Below, piece by piece: positions 17,909 through 27,280 of a DNA stretch of 64,000 bases; position 1 is the stretch's first letter; every line of letters starts with the position of its first letter. The notes below the pieces were generated by a model. That model had not been told where the DNA came from, ran no database searches, and worked only from the letters and a program-made list of their open reading frames with translations. Source of the DNA: a virus. The stretch lies in IMG/VR virus record IMGVR_UViG_3300035670_000059, positions 49,733 to 113,732 of that record; one strand, given 5' to 3'. Made by a program: the position numbers and the translations under genes.

Positions 17909-19614
17909 GCTATTTAAAAGACAGAGAAATATGGTTAAGTAGTGTACCAACCGGTAATCCACCAGCAGGGTACGTTTGGGTATTTATCCAAAACGGTGTT
18001 TTCGTTGTACGAGACAGCAGTGGTGTAGATAAAATCATGGCTACTACCACGGGCACTGTTACGAACGCAACAAGTGCATCCTACGTTGAATATAGTAACG
18101 TAGCAAATAAACCCGCGTTGATTTCCAGTTCAGCTCAAATTGTAGGATACAATGTGTTTGCAACTACGGGTTCAAATCAATTTAATGGGAGCCAAGCTGT
18201 TACCGGGTCTTTGACTGTGACGGGACAGGTAGTTGCACAGACTTTAAACGTGCAACAAGTAACTTCTAGTATAGTATATTCAAGTGGGTCCAATGTGTTT
18301 GGAAACAGTTTATCCAATACACAACAGTTTACAGGTAGTATGTCTGTAACTGGAAGTATGACAGTGAATGGAGCAGGTACATTTGCAAGTAGTATAACGG
18401 CTGGAAACAATTTATTAATAAATAATCTTGCAGCATCCAAAAAAGGATACACATACCAAAGCCCAGCATCTAACTGGGGTCCACAAGTTTCGGGCTTATA
18501 TTTTACTCCAAATAATGCTGTTGATGCACAAACAACATTTACACTTGAGTTGTGGAATGGTGTCGGTTCAATAATAACACCTTTAACAATAACAGATACA
18601 GGCACATCTACCTTTACAGGTACAAGTGCTTCTCCTGTTTTAACATTATCAAATAGTACCGGGGGTACTAAAGCAGATTTTACAATTACAGAAAATACAG
18701 GCTTAATTGTTAATTCATACGAAAGCACATCAGCAAGAAGTATTGATTTTAGAGTTGCTGGAACATCTGCTTTATTAATAGCATCCTCAGGCGCAGCTAC
18801 CTTTTCGAGTAGTGTAACGGCTACAAGTTTAATTACGGGAACAGCTGGTGGTTCTTCTATTAACATTACAACAAATGGTAATAACGGAACATCTGGAAGT
18901 CCATTACAAACTAATCTTAATTTTTACGGATTCAACTCAAATTTAAATGGTCAAATACGAGTAGATGATATTGCGGGTACTGCACAAATTGGTACAATGA
19001 AATTTTACACTTGGAACTCAGGCCAAGTATTAGCACTAACATTAACTCAAACAGGTGCAGCTGCATTTTCAAGCACTATTGACTTAAGTGGTGCTATTAC
19101 TAATTTTGGAACAGGTACTGGAACATATACTAGATCTGTTTGGTATAATGATCCTACTAATCAAATCCTATTTGAAAATGCTAGACAAACTGATGATGCC
19201 AGCGGTACTGGTAGAACAGTATACTTTACTTGGAGAGGAGGACCTAGTGTAGGTGGAGGTGTTCAACTACAACATGGAACAAACGCTTGGGCAGCATACA
19301 CTTCAGATGCTCGACTTAAAACCAAAGTAGCTGATGTTGAAAATGGTATAGAGGTTGTAATGAGATTAAACCCAATTAAATTTAAATGGAGTAGAGAACT
19401 AGAAAATAGTAGAACAGTAACAGGATTTACAGCTCAAAACGTTGAAGAAGCAATACCTGATGCGGTATTTAATTCATGGCAGGATGAAGAATTAGGTGAT
19501 GTAAAATCATACTACTCAGACTATTTAATTCCTTATCTAGTAAAAGCTATCCAAGAACTCAAATCCGAAAACGACAACCTAAAATCCAGACTAGAAGTTC
19601 TAGAACAATCCTAA
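17905..19614 (+). CDS. Tail fibre protein E with S74 chaperone domain
   Basis: 569 residues. A distinct N-terminal 50 residues (KDREIWLSSVPTGNPPAGYV...) probably forms the attachment part. Then come the shared module (about 60-155), a variable middle, and an S74 domain from Ser467 (SDARLKT, the classic form). The coiled-coil end NDNLKSRLEVLEQS is almost the same as in fibre C. ATG 17905 overlaps the stop of fibre D by 4 bases, so D and E are co-translated. Confidence 0.85.
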   Translation: MSYLKDREIWLSSVPTGNPPAGYVWVFIQNGVFVVRDSSGVDKIMATTTGTVTNATSASYVEYSNVANKPALISSSAQIVGYNVFATTGSNQFNGSQAVTGSLTVTGQVVAQTLNVQQVTSSIVYSSGSNVFGNSLSNTQQFTGSMSVTGSMTVNGAGTFASSITAGNNLLINNLAASKKGYTYQSPASNWGPQVSGLYFTPNNAVDAQTTFTLELWNGVGSIITPLTITDTGTSTFTGTSASPVLTLSNSTGGTKADFTITENTGLIVNSYESTSARSIDFRVAGTSALLIASSGAATFSSSVTATSLITGTAGGSSINITTNGNNGTSGSPLQTNLNFYGFNSNLNGQIRVDDIAGTAQIGTMKFYTWNSGQVLALTLTQTGAAAFSSTIDLSGAITNFGTGTGTYTRSVWYNDPTNQILFENARQTDDASGTGRTVYFTWRGGPSVGGGVQLQHGTNAWAAYTSDARLKTKVADVENGIEVVMRLNPIKFKWSRELENSRTVTGFTAQNVEEAIPDAVFNSWQDEELGDVKSYYSDYLIPYLVKAIQELKSENDNLKSRLEVLEQS

Positions 19615-19617
19615 AAA

Positions 19618-19626
19618 TATTTATAC
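19618..19626 (+). promoter_or_regulatory. TATTTATAC, variant promoter-like motif
   Basis: One mismatch to TATTTATAA; 24 bases before fibre F. Confidence 0.4.
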
Positions 19627-19650
19627 GAAGAATACAGTAAACAAGACCTA

Positions 19651-21567
19651 ATGATACAAGATAAAATATTCTTTGACGAAAAAGACCCAACCGGTGTTTC
19701 CTACAACACCCCATTCACCGTTTACGGAAGCTACGAGGGTAGATTGTGGAGTAAAACCCCAAGTGGTACTATAAAATACTACACACAAAACAGTGATTTA
19801 TCTGTTTATGCTACAACAGGTTCAAATTCCTTTAACGGAAACCAAACCGTAACTGGTTCTTTAACAGTAACAGGAGGAATAACGGGATCCGCTACAACTG
19901 CTTCTTACGTTGAATATACTAGTGTAGCAAATAAACCTTCACTTGTATCAAGTTCGGCTCAAATTGTTGGGTATAACGTATTTGCTACTACCGGTTCCAA
20001 TCAATTTAACGGAAGTCAAGCTGTAACAGGGTCTTTAACGGTAACAGGGCAGGTAGTTGCTCAAACATTGAATGTACAACAGGTAACCTCTAGCATTGTG
20101 TATTCTAGTGGAAGCAATATATTTGGAAATAGTGTATCCAACACACAACAGTTTACTGGTAGTGTGTCTGTGACTGGGAGTTTGACAGTGAATGGAGCAG
20201 GTACATTTTCTAGCGCAGTTACATCTAATTCCTTTATCTCTGATGGAACTGCAAATGAAGGCGTAATACGAATTGAACGTGACACTGTAAGTACTAACAC
20301 AGTTATTGGAGCTTTAAACTTTACAAACAATAATGGCTCTACAGTTTATGGTAGAGTTCGTGGGGGTAGAAATTCTGCTGGAGACGGATATGCAAGTTTA
20401 GGTACAGGTGTTGGGGATAATTTATATGCAATAGAAGGTGGTAGTGTGGGTATAGGCACGGCTAGTCCTGAAACATTAAGCAACAATACTACTTTGCAAA
20501 TTGATGGGACAAACCATTCATTTGTAAGAACTGGAAATTCAAGTTATGGGGGATATTTTGCTACAATCCCAACTGCTGAAGTTTTATGCATCGCCAATGT
20601 TCGAAACCCAGTTACAGGTACTTACAACAATACTGGAAAAGCCGCTAGCGGGATAAATTTATTTTCTGAAAGTTCAAATGGTTATATTACTTTTCTTACT
20701 ACTGCAACAAATAATAGTGGTCCAAGCGAACGCATGCGCATCACCTCAGGTGGCAATGTTGGTATAGGAATTACAAACCCAACAGCACAACTATCATTAA
20801 AAAACCAAATTTCAAATGGTTCAACCCCTGTTTCATCTTATGCTGCAACAAATGGGGTTGATGGGCAAAATTTCTTTAATGGATATTATGCTGTAAATAG
20901 TGATGGTTTAGGACCATATCCAAGATATTTTGATATTGTTTCAACTGGCTCTCCTGATGGTTCAAACGGTGGTAGTAACATTAGATTCTTTACAAATCCA
21001 ATTACAAATAATTCACCAGCAGTAGAACGCATGCGTATCACCTCAGGTGGTGTTGTTAGAATAACCAGCTTTACAACTAATGGTTTAGTTGGCACAGATT
21101 CATCAGGAAATTTAGGTGTTGTAATTTCAGAATACACTGAAATTGCCACAGGAACAATAACTTACTCAATGAACTCTGGTTCTCCTTGGGCAATTAATAA
21201 TTCATTCCCTGCTACTATCAGAAACTATGAGGATGATGGGATGGCAGGTTCAGGAGGTGTAGATACTAACCTTAACTTAGGTAGAGGAGTAACATTTGAT
21301 TTAGGTTCAGCAAAAACAGTGAGAAAAATAGTTGAAAGAGGGTATCCTACAAAAAATCTAAACCAAATTATTGTTCAATATTCAACAGATAATTCAAATT
21401 GGACTGACATATACGTTTATAATCATGTTTATGGTAATACACAGAAGGATATGGAATTTAATCCAACAGGAGCAATTTCTGCTAGATATTGGAGATGGTT
21501 TATACATAGCTGGTCAGAAAGAGAAGTACAAAACTACTATACATACGAATCAATAATTTATACATAA
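19651..21567 (+). CDS. Tail fibre protein F with C-terminal discoidin-like domain
   Basis: 638 residues. It has the shared module and the MRITSGG repeats of its neighbours but no S74 domain. Residues about 495-638 instead form a domain with RGVTFDLGSAKTVRKI, IIVQYSTDNSNWTDIY and ARYWRWFIHSW, the pattern of F5/8 type C (discoidin) domains that bind sugars. The tip may therefore bind a surface glycan and fold without the self-cutting chaperone. A small paralogue of 14569 follows after one base and could assist it. Confidence 0.75.
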   Translation: MIQDKIFFDEKDPTGVSYNTPFTVYGSYEGRLWSKTPSGTIKYYTQNSDLSVYATTGSNSFNGNQTVTGSLTVTGGITGSATTASYVEYTSVANKPSLVSSSAQIVGYNVFATTGSNQFNGSQAVTGSLTVTGQVVAQTLNVQQVTSSIVYSSGSNIFGNSVSNTQQFTGSVSVTGSLTVNGAGTFSSAVTSNSFISDGTANEGVIRIERDTVSTNTVIGALNFTNNNGSTVYGRVRGGRNSAGDGYASLGTGVGDNLYAIEGGSVGIGTASPETLSNNTTLQIDGTNHSFVRTGNSSYGGYFATIPTAEVLCIANVRNPVTGTYNNTGKAASGINLFSESSNGYITFLTTATNNSGPSERMRITSGGNVGIGITNPTAQLSLKNQISNGSTPVSSYAATNGVDGQNFFNGYYAVNSDGLGPYPRYFDIVSTGSPDGSNGGSNIRFFTNPITNNSPAVERMRITSGGVVRITSFTTNGLVGTDSSGNLGVVISEYTEIATGTITYSMNSGSPWAINNSFPATIRNYEDDGMAGSGGVDTNLNLGRGVTFDLGSAKTVRKIVERGYPTKNLNQIIVQYSTDNSNWTDIYVYNHVYGNTQKDMEFNPTGAISARYWRWFIHSWSEREVQNYYTYESIIYT

Positions 21568-21568
21568 T

Positions 21569-21880
21569 ATGAGAACTACTTATTGGAAAATAAACAAACT
21601 TGAAGTAATACCCGAAGAAGGTAGCTTAACAGAAGTAATACAATATGCATATTATCAAAGAATTGTTGAAGAAGGACAGTATTCTACTTTTATAGAAGGT
21701 AAGATGTTGTTCCCTACTCCCGAAAGTTCAAATTTTATACCTTATGCAGATATTACTGAAGCTGATATTATATCTTGGATTTTACCTAATATGAATTTAG
21801 AAGAAGTTGATTTATTTTTAAATCAAAAATTAGATAGCATTATATCAGAAAGTGCTTATTTTCCCCCTTTACCATTTTAA
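21569..21880 (+). CDS. Small fibre-associated protein, paralogue of 14569
   Basis: 103 residues, beginning MRTTYWKINKLEVIPEEGSL. It resembles the protein at 14569 in order and spacing of aromatic and acidic residues (FIPYADITEADIISWI compared with FTPYEDLTFEQVCGWL). It lies one base behind the only fibre that lacks an S74 chaperone. A fibre chaperone or small subunit is possible; function is not shown by any motif. Confidence 0.6.
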   Translation: MRTTYWKINKLEVIPEEGSLTEVIQYAYYQRIVEEGQYSTFIEGKMLFPTPESSNFIPYADITEADIISWILPNMNLEEVDLFLNQKLDSIISESAYFPPLPF

Positions 21881-21888
21881 AATTTTTA

Positions 21889-21897
21889 TATTTATAA
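21889..21897 (+). promoter_or_regulatory. TATTTATAA promoter-like motif
   Basis: Exact 9-mer, 32 bases before fibre G. Confidence 0.55.
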
Positions 21898-21929
21898 CAC
21901 GAATACCCACCTACCCAATACATTAACAA

Positions 21930-24083
21930 ATGCTAATACATAACGCAGAAGTAACCGGATCGTTAAACATAAACAATGTTCCATTTAATAGCGGCTCTTT
22001 TAGCGGCTCGTTTCAAGGAGATGGTTCTCAATTATCCGGTGTAACAGGGGCAACAACTGCCTCGTACGTTGAATATAGCAATGTTGGAAATAAGCCCGCG
22101 TTAGTATCGGGCTCCTCTCAAATTATATATAGTGGATTATCTGGTATCCCGAGTGGGATAGTATCAAGTTCCGCTCAAATTGAAGGGTATGGTATATTTG
22201 CCACTACGGGTTCAAATTCATTTAACGGTTCTCAAACTGTAACTGGTTCTTTGACCGTGACCGGTCAAGTTGTTGCACAAACTTTGAATGTACAACAGGT
22301 AACTTCTAGTATAGTATATTCAAGTGGAAGTAACGTGTTTGGAAATAGTTTAGCGAATACACAACAGTTTACTGGAAGTGTATCTGTGACAGGGAGTTTA
22401 GCGGTAAATGGAGCTGGTACATTTGCAAGTAGTGTTGGGATTAATGGAAGTCCTGGAACTTCTTTTCCATTAGAAGCATACATAAACAATTCAACTGCTT
22501 ACTCTTCAACATCAAGAGGAAACGTATTTCGTGTTTACAATAGCAATACGGGCGCAAATATTTTTGCAGGAATTGAATTAGGGGGTGCAGGAAGTGCTAA
22601 TGATGGATTAGCAGGATTGAATGCAATAGTAACTGGAAATGGCAGTGCTGCCTTAACTTTTTACACAAGAGATTCCAATACATTTGCCGAACGCATACGT
22701 CTCACTTCCGGAGGTAATGTCGGTATAGGTACTAATAGTCCTGTTGGAGGAGGTGGTGCCTCGGATAGAACATTGGGTATAAATGCCGCAACAGGTGCTG
22801 CTACATTTGTAACAGGAATGATAAACGGTACACGATATAGTACCTTATTTACTGCTGCCGATAGTGTTGTTTTAGAAACTAATGCAGCTATACCTTTAGC
22901 ATTTAATACCAACTCAACCGAACGCATGCGTATCACCTCAGGTGGGGATGTTTTTATAAACAATTCATCTGGAGTAACATTAAATAGTTTAACAAATAAA
23001 CTAAGCGTTTCATCTACTACTTATAATTTATTTGATATTTCAAGATTTTCCGATAATGCTTTTGGTCCAAACTTTTACCTTGTTAAATCAAGAAATGGTA
23101 GTATTGGTGGAAATACAATTGTTGCAAATGGAGATAATTTAGGTAATATAAATTGGGTAGGAGCAAACGGAACAGGATTTACTGATGCTGCAAGTATTAA
23201 AGCAGAGGTTGATGGTGGCCCTGGAGCAAGTGATATGCCAGGTAGATTAGTATTTTCTACTACAGCTGATGGTGCTACTAGTGTTACCGAACGCATGCGC
23301 ATCACCTCAGGTGGTAATATTGGTATAAGTACAAATTCTCCTTTGGGCAGTTCTGTTGAAAGAACAATTCATTTAAGTGATGGAGGTGGAGGTTATGCTA
23401 CGGTATATGTTACTAATAGCGCAAATACTGTTAGGTCTATTTTTGGCATGCAAAGTGCTCAAAATTTAGTAGTAGTAGGGAGTCAAACAAATACTCCTGT
23501 TGCTATATACACTAACGATACCGAACGAATGCGCATCACCTCAGGTGGTAATGTTGGTATAGGCACTAATAACCCAGGGAAAAGACTAGATGTTAGGGCT
23601 AGTGCTGCAGGAGAAGTCGCAATAATTTCAAATGAAAGAAATAGCACCGGAGATTATGCCCTTGTTACTTCTTTAGGGTCAAATTGCAATAATACTTCTG
23701 CATATCATTACATAGCCGCTACAGGTGGAGCAGATCGATTATATATTTATGGAAATGGAAATGTAGTAAATATAAATGGTTCTTATGGTACTCTATCAGA
23801 TATTTCATTAAAGGAAAATATTGTAGATGCTACACCAAAACTTGCTGATTTGCTACAATTAAAAGTTAGAAACTTTAATTTAATTGGTAGTGAGGAAAAA
23901 CAAATTGGTTTTATAGCCCAAGAATTTGAGAAAATATTTCCTAAAATGGTAGATATTGATGGTAAAAATGGGATGAAAACTATTAAAACATCTGTTTTAG
24001 TACCTATGTTAGTTAAAGCCATCCAAGAACTCTCAGCAAAAGTAGAAACATTAGAAGCTGAAATACAAACACTAAAACAATAA
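21930..24083 (+). CDS. Tail fibre protein G with S74 chaperone domain
   Basis: 717 residues. N-terminal GSFSGSFQGDGSQLSGVTG repeats are followed by the shared module (about 85-165), then by four MRITSGG-type repeats, each next to GIGTNSP-like turns. The S74 domain starts at Ser623 (SDISLKEN), with a coiled-coil end (VETLEAEIQTLKQ) that matches fibre D. It is the last member of the island. Confidence 0.85.
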   Translation: MLIHNAEVTGSLNINNVPFNSGSFSGSFQGDGSQLSGVTGATTASYVEYSNVGNKPALVSGSSQIIYSGLSGIPSGIVSSSAQIEGYGIFATTGSNSFNGSQTVTGSLTVTGQVVAQTLNVQQVTSSIVYSSGSNVFGNSLANTQQFTGSVSVTGSLAVNGAGTFASSVGINGSPGTSFPLEAYINNSTAYSSTSRGNVFRVYNSNTGANIFAGIELGGAGSANDGLAGLNAIVTGNGSAALTFYTRDSNTFAERIRLTSGGNVGIGTNSPVGGGGASDRTLGINAATGAATFVTGMINGTRYSTLFTAADSVVLETNAAIPLAFNTNSTERMRITSGGDVFINNSSGVTLNSLTNKLSVSSTTYNLFDISRFSDNAFGPNFYLVKSRNGSIGGNTIVANGDNLGNINWVGANGTGFTDAASIKAEVDGGPGASDMPGRLVFSTTADGATSVTERMRITSGGNIGISTNSPLGSSVERTIHLSDGGGGYATVYVTNSANTVRSIFGMQSAQNLVVVGSQTNTPVAIYTNDTERMRITSGGNVGIGTNNPGKRLDVRASAAGEVAIISNERNSTGDYALVTSLGSNCNNTSAYHYIAATGGADRLYIYGNGNVVNINGSYGTLSDISLKENIVDATPKLADLLQLKVRNFNLIGSEEKQIGFIAQEFEKIFPKMVDIDGKNGMKTIKTSVLVPMLVKAIQELSAKVETLEAEIQTLKQ

Positions 24084-24088
24084 CCCAA

Positions 24089-24097
24089 TATTTATAA
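24089..24097 (+). promoter_or_regulatory. TATTTATAA promoter-like motif
   Basis: Exact 9-mer, 5 bases after the fibre G stop and 78 bases before the next ATG. Confidence 0.5.
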
Positions 24098-24175
24098 CCA
24101 TACAAGTTTAAAATTATTTGGAAATCCAAACTATATTTCATATATTAACCAACAAAACTAAATTTTAAATCGTTT

Positions 24176-24634
24176 ATGCAAAACACAACGTTACAATTAG
24201 GACAAATTTTACAATTAGAAACCGAAGTAAATGGAGTAGTAAACACTCAAACTGGCGAAGTTGTTTCTAAAGGCCTCATGAAGGAAGTCCTCAAATTCAA
24301 AACCAAATACTGGCTAATGCAATTGTCCGATGATTTGGTAGAAGAAAAAAAGAAAATCGAAGCTGTTCGAGACCAACTGGTTAAAGAATTAGGTCAAGAA
24401 GATGAAACGGGAGCAATTTCCCTACCCGTGTTCATCAATGAAGTACAGGATGAAGAAGGTAAACTAGTTTCTAGAGAAGTTAACCCAAAGTTCCTCGACT
24501 TTCAAGAAAAATTCAATGAGCTATTAGCCGAAACTAAAGAACTTTCCCACGGTAAATTTTTACTAGAGGATTTCGAACTTGTAGAATCTGCTGAAGTATA
24601 TCCTGTATTTTTCAAGCTAATTTCTGCTGAATAA
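24176..24634 (+). CDS. Hypothetical helical protein upstream of the tail sheath
   Basis: 152 residues, acidic, mostly helical, with no membrane segment or signal. Blocks such as LVEEKKKIEAVRDQLVKELG suggest coiled coil. It forms a pair with the next small gene (1 base apart), between fibres and tail sheath. No family recognised. Confidence 0.6.
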   Translation: MQNTTLQLGQILQLETEVNGVVNTQTGEVVSKGLMKEVLKFKTKYWLMQLSDDLVEEKKKIEAVRDQLVKELGQEDETGAISLPVFINEVQDEEGKLVSREVNPKFLDFQEKFNELLAETKELSHGKFLLEDFELVESAEVYPVFFKLISAE

Positions 24635-24635
24635 C

Positions 24636-24887
24636 ATGGAAAAAATCCAATTAGCTCCTGAGGAGCTATCTAAGTTGCAAGATTTAAACAATAAAGTAGC
24701 AGATATTGTAGCATCTCTAGGTCAAATAGAAATACAAACATCTCTTCTGCAAGAAAACAAAAAATCTCTATTGGCTAGTTTTTCCCAAATCCAACAGGAT
24801 CAAGATCAACTAGCCCAAGAGCTAACCCAAAAATATGGGGATGGTACAATAGACATGACTTCCGGAGAATTTACTAAGGCAGGATAG
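24636..24887 (+). CDS. Small coiled-coil phage protein
   Basis: 83 residues, nearly all heptad-like helix rich in Gln and Leu, ending in QKYGDGTIDMTSGEFTKAG. A comparable QKYG-G-ID/N-TGEF ending occurs in small proteins of other T4-like phages (from memory, not checked). Function unknown. Confidence 0.6.
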   Translation: MEKIQLAPEELSKLQDLNNKVADIVASLGQIEIQTSLLQENKKSLLASFSQIQQDQDQLAQELTQKYGDGTIDMTSGEFTKAG

Positions 24888-24907
24888 TTTTTTGAAAGGG
24901 TTTCTCA

Positions 24908-24916
24908 TATTTATAA
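24908..24916 (+). promoter_or_regulatory. TATTTATAA promoter-like motif
   Basis: Exact 9-mer, 27 bases before the tail sheath gene. Confidence 0.6.
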
Positions 24917-24943
24917 CAAAACAATATAAAATAACTTAATAAA

Positions 24944-26668
24944 ATGGCCGAAACCTTACTTTCCCCCGGAGTACTAGCAAGAGAGAACGATCAATCTTTT
25001 ATACAAGGTCAGCCACTTGAAAGAGGAGCAGCTATAATTGGACCCGCAGCAAAAGGACCAGTTGAAATCCCAACACTAGTAGGTTCGTTCAGCGAATATA
25101 CTGCTATTTTTGGTGGTGCTATTGAAAGTGGATCTAACGTATATTCTTACCTTACCTCAATTGCCGCTAACAACTATTTCCAAAATGGTGGTACTTCTTT
25201 ACTAGTAACTAGAGTAGTCTCTGGTTCTTTTACCTCCGCAACTAGCTCATTGATACCAACAGGATCAGGTGGTCCTGATACTGGTGTATCCCCATTTGTA
25301 CTTGAAACAATTTCTGAAGGTATTATTATGAATAATACTGGTACTGAAATTTCAGGTTCATTACCTTCAGGTTCAAGCGATAACGTTAGATGGGAAATCC
25401 CAACTGTTAACACTGCTTCTGGAACATTTAGCTTATTAATCCGAAGAGGAGATGACAATAACGTACAAAAAATAGTATTAGAATCTTACAACAACTTATC
25501 ACTAGATCCATACGCTTCTAATTATATTTCTAAAGTAATAGGTGATGTGAATTTTAACTTAACTAGTGATAGTGGTGATTATTTTATCCAACAAACTGGC
25601 TCTTACAGTAACCTTTCTCGATACGTAAGAGTAAAACAAGTAAACTTCAATACTCCAAAATATTTTGACAACAACGGTAATGCAAAACCTGCTTTCACAG
25701 GATCTTTACCAGCTGTAAGTTCAGGTTCATTTGGTTCTGCTGTTGGATCTAACATCCCAGTAGGCAGAACAGCTAATTTCTATAACAATGTTAATGCAAC
25801 TGATAGCCAAGGATTAATAGGTAGTAACTACAATAATGCAATTGCATTGTTATCAAATGTAGATGAATACAAATACAATGTAATATCTATTCCTGGCCTA
25901 TTAGCTTCTGCCCACGCTACTCAAACCACAGCTTTAGTAAATAATACAATTGGAAGAGGTGATTCTATTGCAATTATAGACTTAGTACCATATGCTTCAC
26001 AAGTAAATACAGTAATAAACCAAGCATCTGGATTTGATTCTAGCTATGCTGCTACATACTGGCCTTGGTTACAAACTATTGATCCTAACACAGGTGAGGC
26101 AGTTTGGGTACCAGCTTCAACAATGATCCCGGGTGTATACGCGTTTACAGATGCTTCAAGTGATCCATGGTTTGCTCCTGCAGGTATTACTCGCGGCGCA
26201 TTAGGTCAAGTAATCAGAGCTGAAAGAAAATTAACAGCTGGAAATAGAGACGAAATATACGAAGCAAATGTTAACCCAATTGCTACATTCCCTGGAAGTG
26301 GAGTAACAGTATTTGGTCAGAAAACACTTCAGAAACGTGCTTCTGCACTTGATAGAGTAAACGTAAGAAGATTGTTAATTGCTCTTAAGAGCTTTATCGG
26401 TCAAGTAGCAGAAGGATTGGTATTCGAACAAAATACGGCCGCTACTAGAAACAACTTCTTAAGCCAAGTAAATCCATACTTAGAATCTGTACAACAAAGA
26501 CAAGGTTTGTATGCGTTTAAAGTAGTAATGGATGAAACCAACAACACACCTGATGTAGTAGATAGAAACGAGCTAGTAGGTCAAATATTCTTACAACCAA
26601 CTCGTACTGCTGAATTCATTGTGTTGGATTTCAACGTGTTGCCAACTGGTGCAGTTTTCCCTGCATAA
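24944..26668 (+). CDS. Tail sheath protein, T4 gp18-like
   Basis: 574 residues. This is the contractile sheath subunit. The N-terminal LLSPGVLARENDQS and AAIIGPAAKGPVEIPTLVGSFSEY, and the C-terminal RRLLIALKSFIGQ...FEQNTAATRNNF and QIFLQPTRTAEFIVLDFNV, are the hallmarks of the contractile tail sheath family. The middle region is the variable outer domain. The tail tube gene follows, as in T4. Confidence 0.95.
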   Translation: MAETLLSPGVLARENDQSFIQGQPLERGAAIIGPAAKGPVEIPTLVGSFSEYTAIFGGAIESGSNVYSYLTSIAANNYFQNGGTSLLVTRVVSGSFTSATSSLIPTGSGGPDTGVSPFVLETISEGIIMNNTGTEISGSLPSGSSDNVRWEIPTVNTASGTFSLLIRRGDDNNVQKIVLESYNNLSLDPYASNYISKVIGDVNFNLTSDSGDYFIQQTGSYSNLSRYVRVKQVNFNTPKYFDNNGNAKPAFTGSLPAVSSGSFGSAVGSNIPVGRTANFYNNVNATDSQGLIGSNYNNAIALLSNVDEYKYNVISIPGLLASAHATQTTALVNNTIGRGDSIAIIDLVPYASQVNTVINQASGFDSSYAATYWPWLQTIDPNTGEAVWVPASTMIPGVYAFTDASSDPWFAPAGITRGALGQVIRAERKLTAGNRDEIYEANVNPIATFPGSGVTVFGQKTLQKRASALDRVNVRRLLIALKSFIGQVAEGLVFEQNTAATRNNFLSQVNPYLESVQQRQGLYAFKVVMDETNNTPDVVDRNELVGQIFLQPTRTAEFIVLDFNVLPTGAVFPA

Positions 26669-26683
26669 GGAGTTAAAATTAGA

Positions 26684-26692
26684 TATTTATAA
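26684..26692 (+). promoter_or_regulatory. TATTTATAA promoter-like motif
   Basis: Exact 9-mer, 20 bases before the tail tube gene. Confidence 0.6.
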
Positions 26693-26712
26693 TAAAATAA
26701 AGCACATATAAA

Positions 26713-27201
26713 ATGGCAGTATTAGATCCAAACGAAATATTCTTCACAGCTTTTGAACCAAAGCAGGCGAATAGATTTATAATGTATATAGATGGCATCC
26801 CCTCCTATACCGTAAAAGGTATGGGAGCGGTAACATTATCTCAAGGAACAGTAGCTCTTAACCACATTAACGTTCAACGTTTTGTTAAGGGTAAATCTAC
26901 TTGGGGTCCAATTCAATTCACCCTATTTGATCCAATCACTCCTTCTGGAGCACAAGCTGTAATGGAGTGGGTTAGATTACACCACGAATCTGTAACTGGT
27001 AGAGATGGATACTCTGATTTCTACAAGAAAGATCTAACATTCAACGTGTTAGGCCCAGTAGGGGATGTAGTATCTGAGTGGATTATCAAGGGTGCTTTAA
27101 TTACTGAAGCTAACTTTGGTGAATATGGTTGGGATACAGAAAATACAGCTATCAACTTAACAATGACTGTTCAACCAGATTACTGTGTATTGAACTTTTA
27201 A
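26713..27201 (+). CDS. Tail tube protein, T4 gp19-like
   Basis: 162 residues, the same length class as T4 gp19 (163). It forms the hexameric inner tube through which DNA passes. The protein shows the tube fold pattern: NRFIMYIDGIPSYTVK, the long hairpin region HINVQRFVKGKSTWGPIQFTL, and the end NLTMTVQPDYCVLNF. It has its own promoter-like motif and a strong terminator, as expected for a highly expressed virion gene. Confidence 0.93.
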   Translation: MAVLDPNEIFFTAFEPKQANRFIMYIDGIPSYTVKGMGAVTLSQGTVALNHINVQRFVKGKSTWGPIQFTLFDPITPSGAQAVMEWVRLHHESVTGRDGYSDFYKKDLTFNVLGPVGDVVSEWIIKGALITEANFGEYGWDTENTAINLTMTVQPDYCVLNF

Positions 27202-27225
27202 TTCAATTTTTTATATAAATTTTTT

Positions 27226-27256
27226 AACCTACCCTATTACTAGGGTAGGTTTTTTT
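27226..27256 (+). terminator. Rho-independent terminator after the tail tube gene
   Basis: A perfect 10-bp stem (27226-27235 with 27242-27251), a 6-base loop and a T run. Confidence 0.92.
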
Positions 27257-27259
27257 ATA

Positions 27260-27268
27260 TATTTATAA
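27260..27268 (+). promoter_or_regulatory. TATTTATAA promoter-like motif
   Basis: Exact 9-mer directly behind the tail tube terminator and 12 bases before the next ATG. Confidence 0.6.
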
Positions 27269-27280
27269 CAAAATAATAAC

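Larger units (their letters stand above)
12465..22415 (+). repeat. Shared fibre module, five near-identical coding copies
   Basis: The stretch encoding FATTGSNQFNGSQA, TGSLTVTGQVVAQTLN, VQQVTSSIVYSSGSN and FGNSLSNTQQFTGS occurs in five fibre genes at about 12465-12750, 16261-16455, 18086-18375, 19900-20205 and 22055-22415. A second short DNA repeat, ATGCGCATCACCTCAGG, recurs around 13031, 13777, 17264, 20735, 21033 (one base changed), 22926 (one base changed), 23295 and 23529. The copies are long and similar enough to serve as recombination sites. Confidence 0.85.

Noticed and set aside
18177-18866. 229-codon ORF on the minus strand in the fibre island, with similar ones opposite other fibres
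   Set aside because: It lies opposite the shared fibre module, so the same antisense ORF appears wherever the module occurs; it is a by-product of repeat codon use.
9376-24083. Diversity-generating retroelement or CRISPR-like repeats in the fibre island
   Set aside because: No reverse transcriptase and no template/variable repeat pair seen; the repeats are coding and unevenly spaced, so CRISPR does not fit.
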